Assembly (NCBI GenBank): GCA_037903355.1
Contig: JBAJFE010000026.1
Coordinates: 5,642,001 to 5,706,000 of the forward strand
Direction: 5' to 3'
Length of the DNA: 64,000 nucleotides
Source of the DNA: Trichuris trichiura
Lineage: Eukaryota; Nematoda; Enoplea; Trichinellida; Trichuridae
A model generated the notes under the pieces. It was not told the origin of the DNA, did not search any database, and saw only the letters and a list, made by a program, of their open reading frames with translations. Below are positions 12,100-22,799 of this stretch, piece by piece; position 1 is the first letter of the stretch; every line of letters begins with the position of its first letter. The position numbers and the translations under genes are program-made.

Positions 12100-13860
12100 T
12101 ATACCGTACGTTTCGATAAGGGGTTTATATAGCGCATGGGTACAATGGGTGTTTGATTAGTTGGGTAAGGCGCAGCATTGGAATTCATTAATCGGCGCAG
12201 CCCATACTTCACTAACCTCCACGCCATTGTCGCGATTGATAGTGGAGTTGCTCTGGATGTACAGAGCCTCCTTAATACGCCTAAGATGTAACAAGTTTTC
12301 GTGGCATATGATCTTCGGGTGCGGGTCGAGTGTGCACCGAGATGCGTGCTCAACGATCACTGAGGCACTTATCGCGTTCTCCATGGCTTTTTGAGGGTCC
12401 GTTGTCGGTGGACGCCCCGGGCCGGTGGCCTGTACCCCATTGAGTCTTCGTTCGGCGTTCTTGTATGTCAATACATTCTTCATGTGTTGGCCGAATCTCT
12501 TAAGTAAAGTGTTGCCCGTTTCTCCTATGTAGGAGGCGTTGCAACCACACTTTATCTGATAAACGACACCGGGTCTGCTGTCAAAACGAACCTTGATCTT
12601 GTCATTTCTCACAATCGAACGAAGATTACATGAACTTTTAAATCTCACGTTGAAATTTAAGGAGCGCCCCGGTCTCCTGATCCTTTCACTTAAACCACTG
12701 TAGTAGGGAAGGAGCAGCACCGGGCGTTGTTGGTTATCAGGCGGGGACGGTGATGAAGGTTTATTTTGTTGGCATTGTTTAATAATGGAATTGATGAATT
12801 TACTGGGATATCCGTTACTGCATAGTGTGTTATAAATGTGTCTTAATTCTGTATTTAAATATTCGGGGTCACAAACCGTTAGGGCCCTGTCAACCATCCC
12901 TTTAACTATACCTCTTTTAACTGAAATAGGGTGATGAGAATAAAAGTTTAGGTGCCGGTCCGAGTGGGTGGGTTTCCTATAAACTGTTGTTTTTAACTTA
13001 TTCCCTTGTTTAATGACTAAGACATCTAAAAAAGGCAGTTTACAATTATTTTCCTTCTCAATGGTTAGCGTTATCTGGTTGAGGAAGAGACTATTCAGGT
13101 GTTCCAAAAGAGTTTCTTCACTGCCTGATTTTATGATGGCAAAGATGTCGTCTACATATCTTTTGAAAATGAAAGGAGGGGCACAGTCTTGCAGAGTGCT
13201 GAAGGCTTTTTCTTCGAGATGTTCCATGAAGATCTCTGCAAGTATGGGGGAGAGTGGACTGCCCATAGGCGCACCGTCCTTTTGTGAGAAGAAACTATCC
13301 TGGAATCTGAAGTAGTTGCCCTCGCGCATGCAGAACGACACTAGTTTAACTATGTGGGTGGGGTTTAATTTCGTCCTCTGCAAAATGGTGTCGTCCGCAT
13401 CTAACAGAGTTTGAAGCAAGTTGATGGTATATTTTATGGGAACGCTTGTGAAAAGGTCTTTTATATCATAACTGACCATGAAGTCACCGGGCTGCATTTT
13501 TATGTCTTTTAGTGTGGAACAAAATTCTTTACAATTTTTAACATTGGACTCACGTTTACCGGTTAGGGGTTGGATTATAATTTTTAGATATGAACGAAGT
13601 CTTGAGGTGACACTATTAATGCTGGAGACAACTGGTCTTAGAAGGAAAAAAGGTCTGCAGTGTATTCGAAGTCAGGGCGACGACGTCGGAACAGGAGAGG
13701 AGCAGCTTGGTGTCTGGACTGCTTTGTAGAACACTACGTTTCCTTACGAGATTTAATTCATTCATCTTTTCATCCATTCTGAATTTTGACCTACTCAGGT
13801 TTCGGCCAATTCAGGAGTGAGTTCATTTCCGTGCATTCGTGACTACACCCCTTTCAGCTA
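12100..13860 (-). mobile_element. Penelope-like retroelement (GIY-YIG type), damaged
   Basis: The element is read on the minus strand. Its 5' part (13860 down to about 13675) has a short open frame from an ATG near 13775. Coding then resumes in another frame at 13671 and runs to a stop at 12157. Conserved reverse-transcriptase blocks expected before the 'LRPVVSSI' block are missing, so there is an internal deletion as well as a frame break. Both ends carry a CGAAAC/CCGAAAC motif (near 13798-13807 and 12104-12121), consistent with the repeated terminal region of Penelope elements, which in other animals holds hammerhead ribozymes. The outer boundaries are not exactly defined. Confidence 0.85.
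12157..13671 (-). pseudogene. Penelope-like reverse transcriptase + GIY-YIG endonuclease
   Basis: This is an open frame of about 504 codons without a proper N-terminus; the first in-frame ATG is at 13497. Numbered from that methionine: the motif-A region SYDIKDLF has Asp11; motif B is GAPMGSPLSPILAEIF at about 75-90; the catalytic YVDD is at 114-117; LPFLDVLV is at 154-161 and TVYRKPTHSDRHLNFYSHHP at 171-190. A GIY-YIG nuclease follows (GVVY 310-313, YIGETG 323-328, K/R-F at 333-335), with the downstream HASRC and KEALYIQ..NRDNG blocks. RT followed by GIY-YIG is diagnostic of endonuclease-positive Penelope elements. Upstream of 13497 the frame encodes the typical LRPVVSSINS..LRSYL segment, then hits a TGA at 13672-13674. 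Loss of the N-terminal half makes this copy almost certainly inactive. Confidence 0.93.
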
Positions 13861-16617
13861 AACATTCATTCGGCGAGATGAAAACTCGTTGGAAAGGCCA
13901 TCTTTCGAGAGAACCTATTGTAGAAATGACTACTACCGCTTTCGTACAAGCGATAAGATTACATGCCATTTCTTGTTCATTTTACATATGCAATCCTTCA
14001 AAGTTGTAACGTTATTTAAAATTCATTGGGAATAGTTGCAGGTGACATTGTGCTATGCGTGCGCAGCTGCTTCGGCGGTTATTTCCGTTCTTAGCTCTGG
14101 CAACAGCATATATATAGCATTGTTTATGCTATATTCCCTTTGAAAGTGTTTCACGTCAACGCTTCCGTTTGTTGCTGCTAGCATATAGGATAACAAGGCG
14201 GTTATATATTTATTGGCATGATCGAACTAATGATGTCAAACTTGGGGAAAAGTATTGCATAACCTAAATATTGTTTCTTACGAGAAATTCAGCTCTAAGA
14301 TGAGCAGAATGCTTGTGAAGGAATAGTAGAACCATGCAACTGTCCCGCAGTCGAGCTTCCCTGCAATACGCCTGAACTGTTAGTACAAAATGTTTGTGAA
14401 CAAAAAAAAGTTGTACCTTCGCTTATTGTTCGCATAACAATGAGTGCTTAGAAACTCAGTCCGTTAAAGCAGCGACGACCTAAGCTTTCTGCTGCTACAA
14501 CAAGTTTGCGCTTATGCGTTACTGCTGCATTAACGCATCTCAGCCTCAATTATTCCGTCCTCAGGAAGCTTCATTGCTGTAACGGCTGTATTATCAGATG
14601 CAGTGAGCGTTCTTTTGGGAAGATAACCTCAAAACAGCTGTAGCTTTGACTTGTCTACTGCATCACCGTCAGCAAATATTTTTCCGCGTAAGTCTTTAAT
14701 GTTTTAACTGTATTTCCTTTAGTGACTTTCTGCATTGCGAATTCACAGTTCCTTTTACTTTTCAGTTCATCGTGATAAGGTTTTGTTTGTTCCGTAATGG
14801 TTACATGATAAAACAGAATCCGTTCGCTGCAATGTTAATGGATATGTCCCTTCAGGATGCGACTGCGGTTCCTTCCAACGGTTTATTATCATTTCACAAT
14901 ATCAACAAAGCGAAAACTGTTCATCGAAGCTTTCAAAGACAACGTTTTCAGGGGTGATTTTCATCTTCATCAGTGTTAACACAATAATGAAGAACAGCAC
15001 GAGTAATGTGCCATAGCAGTGTATGCATTCATTTTATGGGTTCAATTCAAGTCGTGACATATTCGGATGGCCAAAAACGGTGATTTTACATCTTTCTTTT
15101 CTTCAAAAAACCTTCCATATTGTGGTTCTTTTTATTCTTCTTTCTTTGTCTTCTTTCACCTGGTCTCTTCATTTTTTTCTTGTTATTTCTGTTTAACTTG
15201 TCATTATTCTTTTCTGAATCAGCAATGAGTGCATCTTCTTAGTGGGCAACGACTAGTTGCGTTTTTCATATATTGTTATTCCGGTAGGAAACATCCTGTA
15301 CTTCTAATAACATGATGCCGCAGTTGCCTCACCCTAATACCGCTGCCACGGTTAAATGAACAGTTATGCTTAATGCATGGTGCTTGCTTGTCTTTGTTCT
15401 ATAAGAAATGGCATTTCCTGCAAGTTATATGGAAGTAAAGGGAACTAAACCACTGTGAGACTTCTTCTGCTACCGCGGAGAGTTCTAGCTTATTTGTCGT
15501 AGCATTAACGAGGTTAAGGGATGGTAGATAGTTTTCTACGTTGTTTATTGCAGACGAATTCTAGATTACTTTTAGCGTTATAGTACTAATTCAAGCAATG
15601 CTTGTGCTTCGGAAGTCTCTTATCTAATGTGTTGACTGCCTGTTTCGCGTAAAAAGCTGAGTAATCCCTTTTTAATTTGGTAGATATGATAAAACTATTC
15701 TTGATACAGCAATAACGAAGTCAATGCGGAAGACTTTGGCATCAAACAATGGGGTCACAACGACCTCTTGAACCTGTTACCACCAGCGGAAAGGTGTTGA
15801 AGGTTCCGCAGTGGTTCAGTTCTCTTCATCCTCATTTAAGTTGCAGGAACTGCCATTTCTTTAACAGCCAAATCAAGCATGCACAGTAAGTTTTGCATGA
15901 CCGCGCAATTTATAGCGGTAACTGTGTTGCGGTGAGGCGGCTATGGTATAATCCAATCATGAGTACAAGATGTTGCCTCTTGTAGCAAGTTACACAAAAG
16001 GCGCCACTAATCGCCCTTCACAACATGTATAGGCTCTGTGTTAATCTAAAAAAAATAACAGTGAATGGTTAGTCAGAAAACATAAACTAGTCAAACAGAT
16101 GAAGACTGAAAAAGAAAAAGAAACCAAATATATATTTGAAGAAATAAAAAGTCACCATTTAAACTGAATCTTTACTTTGAAATGACACTGGACAGCATTC
16201 TAGTACATTATTCTCGTCGCTTTTTGTTATTGCATTAAAACTGCGTTAACAGTAAAAGCTCTATTTTTAAGGGCTTCGTTAAACGGTTTTACCCTAATGA
16301 TAGTGTGAAATACAAACATGATTGCCATTTTTAGCTCTATGCAGTTTCTCAGTTTTTGACTAACTTCCGTTCATCTCGTTTAGCATGATACTTCACTAGC
16401 TTATCTTTCTGTCTGCTCAGGTCACGTATGATGCTCGTTTTGGCATCATACTTTTCCGTAACTCTTCTTACATTTGCACCTCTGTCTACTTTTCTCCAGC
16501 AACTGCACTTCCTATTTTACAGGTAGCCTTAAATTTCATAATTTTAGTAGTGAAGAGTCACACGAAAGCTTTACTTCTCTCCAACGGCAAGACAGCACGT
16601 TAATCCAAACTATCCGC

Positions 16618-16645
16618 TATATATATATATATATATATATATATA
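16618..16645. repeat. (TA)14 microsatellite
   Basis: An uninterrupted 28-bp TA run in otherwise unremarkable intergenic sequence. Confidence 0.95.
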
Positions 16646-18015
16646 GCACGTCAAGGCTGGGCCGTGACCCTGTGTTCTAGAAAAACAATTGTAATTGAGT
16701 TGTTTGTCGCCTTGTGAGTCATAGCGAGGCCTGGTCTTCCTGTTCGTTAGTATAGGTCGCTACAGTAGATATGAATAATGTAAACAAAATATAACCGTAA
16801 AAGCTCTCCACTATACTTAGCTCTGTTAGTAATAGGGATATTCATTGGAGATGTTTGAAGTGAATACACAAAAGGTTGAGCTAACTTCCATTCGTGTTGT
16901 CGTCATGGGCTAACCACTGACAAGGAATGATGTGCCCTGGAAGACTGCACAAATGAATTCTCATTCTTAAAGTGACACAACTGTTTGGACTAGTCTTCAC
17001 AGCAGTGAGTTGTGCAAGCAAAGCTTAAAGAGCGCTAGGGCAGACCTATCAACGGCTGAGGTCCATAAAAGATAAAAGGGTTTGTGATCAACTTAATCAT
17101 TCGTATGCCCTGACAAAATCCAATCTAGTAAGCAGCTGGTGCTGAAAGAAAGCATGCCGCATAGTTCGTCCGTGCTGCTTAAATGTGGCCTTTTATTGCG
17201 TTAATATTAATAGCAGCAAATAACAAATTTTTTTAAAAAGAAAGTGTAAAGGATCGATGGGCTTTTTGTAAAACGCATCCGGTTACACAATACAATAGTT
17301 GGAAGTGGAAAACCAGAATAGCATAACTGGACTTTGGCTAAATGCTGATCAAAATTCTATCACTATAATTGCACCTGTCTAACGTCATAACGCACGTATG
17401 AAAAGGTAAAGTTTCATCATTCCCTTAGAAAAAATAGGTGAACAATTCCAGAAGAACTCCAAACTTCTTGAGAAGCGACTGCGGTCTATTTTACTTATAT
17501 GTTCAATTCGATGGTCTTGTTCTTTTCTTGGTGAGATGTGGTTTTTTGAGTTCTTCCTCCCACGCGACATAGTCGTTTCTCAAACCCACGTTATCGGTTC
17601 CAAATTCGTATCCTTGTTTCGAACGATTTCCTGAGAGAACTTAGCAGCACACGATTGCACCACCTGTGTTTTAGCATGCTCTTATCCACTGCTGACTTAA
17701 AAATGAGTACTTGTCCATGGATATTCGGTGAGGCTTCATAAAATCGGTAAGCCTACTTTTAGACGCTTTTTGCAGAGAGGTCCGAAAACCTTGAAGTATC
17801 CATTCATCATTCATTTCGATCAGTTTTCCATTGCGCAAAGGTACACTCACATATCAGCGGCTAGGGCTTGTTTCTTCGCATTAATGGAGTCACACAACTG
17901 TGTAAACGGGTTTTGCAACCTTTCTGAGGAGATATGAATTGTTGTTTTCGTTATTTTAGACTTTATGATGATGATTTTTCAGTAAACGTATATTTAACTG
18001 TTTCAATAAAAGCTT

Positions 18016-18064
18016 CGTAACGGGTACGCGAGCTTTCGTGCAGAAAGCATACCCGTTTGTTACC
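18016..18064. repeat. Imperfect hairpin with CGTAACGGGT stem
   Basis: The arms are GTAACGGGTA and TACCCGTTTGTTAC, with an inner pairing CTTTC/GAAAG around a 5-base loop. The outer motif CGTAACGGGT recurs near the family-B foldback element at 51973-51990 and, slightly changed, at 30664. It may therefore be a fragment of that family. Confidence 0.5.
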
Positions 18065-20879
18065 AGAAAAGAATTTTTTTTTTGTTGCTTTTCAGGGCTT
18101 TTTGGTTTTCCTTTTTTTCATCGTCAGCAGATCAGTCCAAGTTGCCATTATGTTAATTATGGTTTTAATTTACTTTTTAATGCAGTCATCAAATTTATAC
18201 AATGTTGAAATGCTTGAGAGCGGGGCTTTAGGAATAGACCATGTCTTATTGTCAACGCTGACGATGTTATACCGCCTTTTGCAACGGCTCCGCTCTGAAA
18301 CGCTTTAATGTTCTATGAATGAATTGACTCAGCAAAAAACAGATGAAAATTTAAACATCCCTTAGGGGGCGGTGCGTACTTGTTTCTAAATTAACTTTAA
18401 TGCGCGTAATCTGCTGTACCGTTTTCTGCTACTAGTTTTGTTTTCGCTGTTTATTTCAGTCGGGAAACGGAGCTAACCAGCTTTCCTGATCTTCTGTCCT
18501 CTCGTTTTCATTATGAGATTTTGCATAATCGATACTGCATAGGTTGGCAGGCTCTCAGCTAAATACTTCGTTGATGTTTCAAGTAGCTTCCTCTGCTTTA
18601 AGTATAATTTGCTTTTCTCTCCAGATTTGACTTTCGTCAATAAATAAAACTGAACAGCGGAAACAAAATCAGTAGCACAGATCAGCGGAATAAGTTTCCC
18701 TCTTTGCAAGATGTTCTATATGAGTAGATTATTAAAAGCAGCTATCATTATGATTAATCTGATGCCTGTGCGTACGAAATCACTTAGTATACACCATCCT
18801 TTGGAAGTTCGCTATGAAGCACATCTCTTGCTGATGTGATGATCTTTCCGTATGGCAGATCATTATCGCGTATGCTGTGGATAACTTTTACTATAAATAG
18901 TAGTCCCGTCTAAAATGCAGATGGACTGCTAGAGACGGAATATCCAAAATGAATTGCGTTAATTCGCACGTCATGACTGGCAATTTGTTTGGTAGATGTT
19001 TACACTTGCTTTATCACGTGATGCTTAAGTGACGATGAGTAACTTATGAGCACTCGCTCTCGTTGAAGGCTAAAAAAGAGCCGTCCAACTTTTTCAGAAG
19101 AGTGCACAAACGACGGCAAGAATAAGTAGGCGTCAATTCCAGTTTGAGCAAACAACCGCTAACCGTCACTGTGATTTTTCAGCCGTTTTATAACGTCAAG
19201 CGGTTCGACCCTCGCCTTGGGCGGATAGATAAACGGATTGCTCTATCGAGCCAGTCCGAACGTCACGCTCACAATCAACAACGACCATGTTGTAGGGCAC
19301 CTTTTTTAGCTCCTTTTTCGACGCAGGGGCTCATGCAGCCGGGAGTCGTCAACTAGTTGAGAATTGTCCTCGCACTTGTCGGCAGAGGGGAATTACAAAC
19401 TTGGCGCAGGGTTGTAGGTCGCTTTTTTCTGTGCACACCAAACGGTTGCGGGCTGTTAGGCGCCTTCGTCAACCGGTAGAAGTAGGGCTGTTTGCTAAAT
19501 AGACATATTTCTGGTTTTTAGCAGCTGCATTGAAAAAAGCCGTTTCACGGTGCAGTGGGCGTTGGTTTGCGCCGACGCGTGCTGTCAAACGGTCGCTCAC
19601 GTGCTAGCGCAGCGGCGCCGGCGACCCGGCAATAAACGCCTCATTAAACCCCAATGACATTCTTCAAATGTGCCTCGGGAAAAGCTGACGTTCCTCAGGA
19701 CGCATGAAAGTTCGGTATAGCAGGCAGGAATCCTTTGTAAAAACGCTCGTCTAGTGACAATTTGCCAAAGCGTCTCTTCTAAAACTAAGCACCTCAATTT
19801 TTTTCAAAGCTCCACCAGCCGCGCTTTATTGAAGCATATTTTGCGCTGACACCTTACCTTGACAGTCGATGCGCAGTCGCATAGCACATTTAGGTTTTCA
19901 AGCAAATCTGAAATCATAAACTAGCAAAAACTTCTTTATGCAGTAGGATTTTGCATACGATGATAACAGCTACCGTTAAGCGGTTTAACGTAACGACCTA
20001 CTGTCCTCAATCATGAATAGCTCAAATGTTTGTTAAAGCCTTGATCTACTCCCATGGCCAATGTCTAGAGATTCTCAGCTTGCTTCAGTTGGCTACGCAC
20101 TCTTGTGCTCTTGTTGCGGAATTTATCGCAGCTAGAAAATCCATGTTTCTTTGCTGACCAGCTCCCATCTTGACAGCATTGAACTCACGCATGAGTAAGC
20201 ACTACCATTTTGCCAAGAGATGAGGAGAAAAGCCAAGCCGTGACAAACAACCGTGGAAACAGGGCGCGGCGATTTTGCTACTTTTCATTGACATAGGACG
20301 AGCAGCTGACCGGGTGGGGACGACCAGTCGAAAGCCAGTGCACACCCTAAGGATAGGGAACCAAAGGCGCATGAAAATAGACGGTGATTGTCAACCGCCT
20401 TCCCGCATGCCATACGGGACAGCTGCTTAGCAAGCAATTTATGAATGATATTGACGGTGTCGAAAGCCGCACACAGGATAGGCAACCGTTCGGTGAACTG
20501 TCAGAAAGCCATTATGCACCCCGCCGCAAACGCTGACACGTTTGGGACGGCTGCTTGACCGCCATCAAACGTGTCTTCAGAGGAAATTTGTATTTCAAAC
20601 AAACAGCGCGCTGTTGGCCTTTTCGCCTACAAGCGTTCCGCACCTCCACGCATGCTGCTTGGTCGCCTGCCTGTTGGAAAACTCTAGGAAACATTGCCCT
20701 CCTCCACGGCTTATCGCAAGCGCCAACAGTGGTCATCGGTCACGCTGAGTGCTCGAAGAATTCATGAATGCAAAGCGCTCTGTAAAGAGTGCAAAGCTTT
20801 ACTGCAATACTTAGACGGCACAAGACATTTGCATAATGTAAGTAGGTAAAGCAGATAGAACTAGTTACGCAGAAGGCAC

Positions 20880-20888
20880 TGTGGGAAC
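20880..20888 (+). promoter_or_regulatory. Su(H)/CSL-type site downstream of the HES gene
   Basis: TGTGGGAAC fits the YGTGRGAA consensus bound by Suppressor of Hairless (CSL), the DNA-binding effector of Notch signalling. It lies 40 bp beyond the HES stop codon. By itself it could be chance; it matters as one of four such sites in this locus. Confidence 0.35.
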
Positions 20889-20927
20889 GCCATAGTTGTA
20901 GGGCAGAAGCGAGAGCATTTAACTTGT

Positions 20928-21569
20928 TCACCAGGGTCGCCAGACCGTGTTCATCGAATCTGGCTGTGAAAGCAAGGAGCGGCCACTTCCATCGTCCGAA
21001 TTTGCCATGCATGTGAGGTCTTTGAACAGCGACGTCGGGCATCGTACCTCGATTGGGGATGGCGAATTATCCGAGGAAGACTTGGCCATGTTGGGTATGT
21101 TGAGCGATAGCGGAGACACTGGCGTAAGCGGCATGTTAACGTGATAGAATACTGGAGGAGTTGGAGCGGACATTGACTCTGACCCAAACTGTTGCAACTT
21201 GTCGTCCAGCGTATGACTCCAATGGGTCATCAGACCAAAGCTGAGCGCCATCTGATGCTGCTGAATGGGACCAGCGGTGCTCAGATAAGCAAGCGTACTA
21301 TTGGCGCAGTCGGTAAATCCGTCAACGAAGCTTTGACGACGCCTTTGCGGACTAACCTGCTGTTGACAGGTTATTTGACGAAGGTAGGTAACGGTCATTT
21401 CCAGAATGTCCGCCTTTTCGATTTTACCGCGTTGATGGCTGGGCGAATTCCGCATCAGTATAGTCCTCAGCTCAGATAAACACCGATTTATGCGCGCCCT
21501 GCGACGCTTCTCCATCAAAGGTTTCTTCAATTTCCTTTCCAAGTGGACCACGCTATGCGTGGTGGACAT
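20928..21569 (-). CDS. Hairy/Enhancer-of-split (HES) bHLH-Orange repressor
   Basis: A 213-residue protein from the ATG at 21569. The basic region KKPLMEKRRRARIN (about 15-28) holds the HES-specific proline at 17. The helix-loop-helix runs to about residue 66 and includes EKADILEMTVTYLR. An Orange domain follows at about 78-118 (SFVDGFTDCANSTLAYLS). A Ser/Pro-rich region then leads to the terminal WRPW (210-213), the Groucho corepressor tether. All defining features of a HES repressor are present. The open frame extends 49 codons further upstream to 21716, but that part is unlike the family and the ATG at 21569 gives the usual short N-terminus. The gene has no intron, whereas most animal hairy/HES genes are interrupted within the bHLH. 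Su(H)-type and E-box sites upstream suggest Notch input and autorepression (inference). Confidence 0.94.
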   Translation of the reverse strand: MSTTHSVVHLERKLKKPLMEKRRRARINRCLSELRTILMRNSPSHQRGKIEKADILEMTVTYLRQITCQQQVSPQRRRQSFVDGFTDCANSTLAYLSTAGPIQQHQMALSFGLMTHWSHTLDDKLQQFGSESMSAPTPPVFYHVNMPLTPVSPLSLNIPNMAKSSSDNSPSPIEVRCPTSLFKDLTCMANSDDGSGRSLLSQPDSMNTVWRPW

Positions 21570-21741
21570 CGCGAAGCTCTTGAGAAAACAGCACACCACT
21601 GATCGTCGTCTCTTCAAGTGATCAACGTTCACTGGAGGCCGGCGGACCGGTGCAGCATGGCACTTAATCGCTATCGTCGCGCGAATGCCGGCAAATGGGA
21701 GCTCGACAACACACACGACTCAGTCATATCGAAGCGCCGCC

Positions 21742-21750
21742 GTTCCCACG
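21742..21750 (-). promoter_or_regulatory. Su(H)/CSL-type site 5' of the HES gene
   Basis: On the minus strand this reads CGTGGGAAC, an exact YGTGRGAAC site, 173 bp upstream of the HES start codon and in the same orientation as the gene. Confidence 0.5.
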
Positions 21751-21930
21751 ATCCAATGGACAATAGATTACCGTTCATTAGAAGCTTGACACATCGTGCT
21801 CGCGTGGCTCTGCCATTTGTGCAGTCGACATTCCAGTCGGTGTCACCTTGACAAAAGGCCCATTGGTCGTGCCTAGAGCAGACGCCATCGACCATGGCCG
21901 CCGTTGTCTACCCCCTGAGCAGGGGGAGGC

Positions 21931-21949
21931 CGTGGGAAAGCGGCACGCG
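21931..21949 (+). promoter_or_regulatory. Su(H)-type site with adjacent class C E-box
   Basis: CGTGGGAAA (21931-21939) fits the Su(H) consensus. Four bases later CACGCG (21944-21949) fits the class C site preferred by HES repressors. The pair sits about 365 bp upstream of the HES ATG. Juxtaposed Su(H) and HES sites are the classic arrangement in Notch-regulated E(spl)/HES enhancers. Confidence 0.5.
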
Positions 21950-22008
21950 ACACTACAACATCGGTTCCTTGTCGTCGTCGTCGCCTAAGAGGCCGGCAGC
22001 TACTTTGG

Positions 22009-22048
22009 CACGTGCCTTCTGCGACCTCCACTCATATGGTTACACGCG
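22009..22048. promoter_or_regulatory. E-box CACGTG and class C CACGCG sites
   Basis: A palindromic GGCACGTGCC (core 22009-22014) and ACACGCGTG (22043-22048 plus overlapping complement) lie 440-480 bp upstream of the HES ATG. HES proteins bind both core types, so autoregulation is plausible. The GC-rich patch around 21890-22090 stands out from its AT-rich surroundings and may be the core promoter region. Confidence 0.4.
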
Positions 22049-22783
22049 TGCTCGCGCGCCGCCTCTTTTCGGGCTACGTAGTATCGGTGTTCTGCAAATT
22101 ACCGTAATGCACGGACGGCCGCAATGTCATCCGCAACTCCATAAAAGTTTACTCGCATATTCGTTCAAAAGGCCGTCTGAACTAATGTAGATTAGCAACT
22201 GAGATCAGCTCAACGTGACGCTGAATTTTCCTACTAGCCATCAATCACAGTTTTTACCGTTTTGTTGTAGATATCTATAATTAGCGTACACAAGAATGCG
22301 TGAACAAATTGTTAAAGGCAATGGAAGTTTGGTATCTTAGCTCAGCTTCGACAGAAAATAGCCTTAATAGCACAGTTGCTGAAAAAGTGCGGATCCGAAA
22401 TTCCATGTCTTCTTAAGAGTTCGTAGGGTAGGAGAATAGTAGGGTGTTTTTAGGGCAGATGTTCACTGAACATGGCGGCCATATAGTTGTTGCAGAACTT
22501 TCGGTTAAGCTTCTTCGCATTACTTTTAAGCGCATGTCGGCTTATTCATGCCCCTTTTTCCGTCTACGGCGTTTTTCCCACTATAGGCAAAGCACCGGAG
22601 AAAGGTCAAGTACAAGCTAACGACCATAGCGCATTGAGTAGCCTCCTGTTGTTGGAATGGAATGGCAGGGAAAAGTGGACACAAAATTGGAGCAGTCGAA
22701 AAAGAAAGCTTGAAAACGAGGCTACTTATCAAAAATTGAAATCGTTTGCTGATTAGAGCAGTTCGAATTCAACTCTGACGGCG

Positions 22784-22794
22784 GTTCCCACGCG
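22784..22794 (-). promoter_or_regulatory. Distal Su(H)-type site overlapping CACGCG
   Basis: The minus strand reads CGTGGGAAC at 22784-22792. The plus strand reads CACGCG at 22789-22794, overlapping it. This is 1.2 kb upstream of the HES start codon and the third upstream Su(H)-type match. Confidence 0.35.
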
Positions 22795-22799
22795 CCAAG

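Larger units (their letters stand above)
13861..20870. other. Long intergenic stretch without a recognised gene
   Basis: Seven kilobases with only short, low-complexity open frames and no recognisable domains. It holds a TA microsatellite (16618-16645), a hairpin at 14112-14134 (ATATAGCAT..ATGCTATAT) and a longer hairpin at 18016-18064. It could contain introns of an unrecognised gene or distal regulatory DNA of the HES gene at its right border. Confidence 0.6.

Noticed and set aside
11982..12353. Minus-strand frame of 123 codons overlapping the Penelope element end
   Set aside because: It overlaps the GIY-YIG coding region in another frame and has no domain of its own.
21894..22190. 98-codon plus-strand frame upstream of the HES gene
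   Set aside because: It lies in the GC-rich HES promoter region, has no known domain, and is explained by low stop-codon density there.
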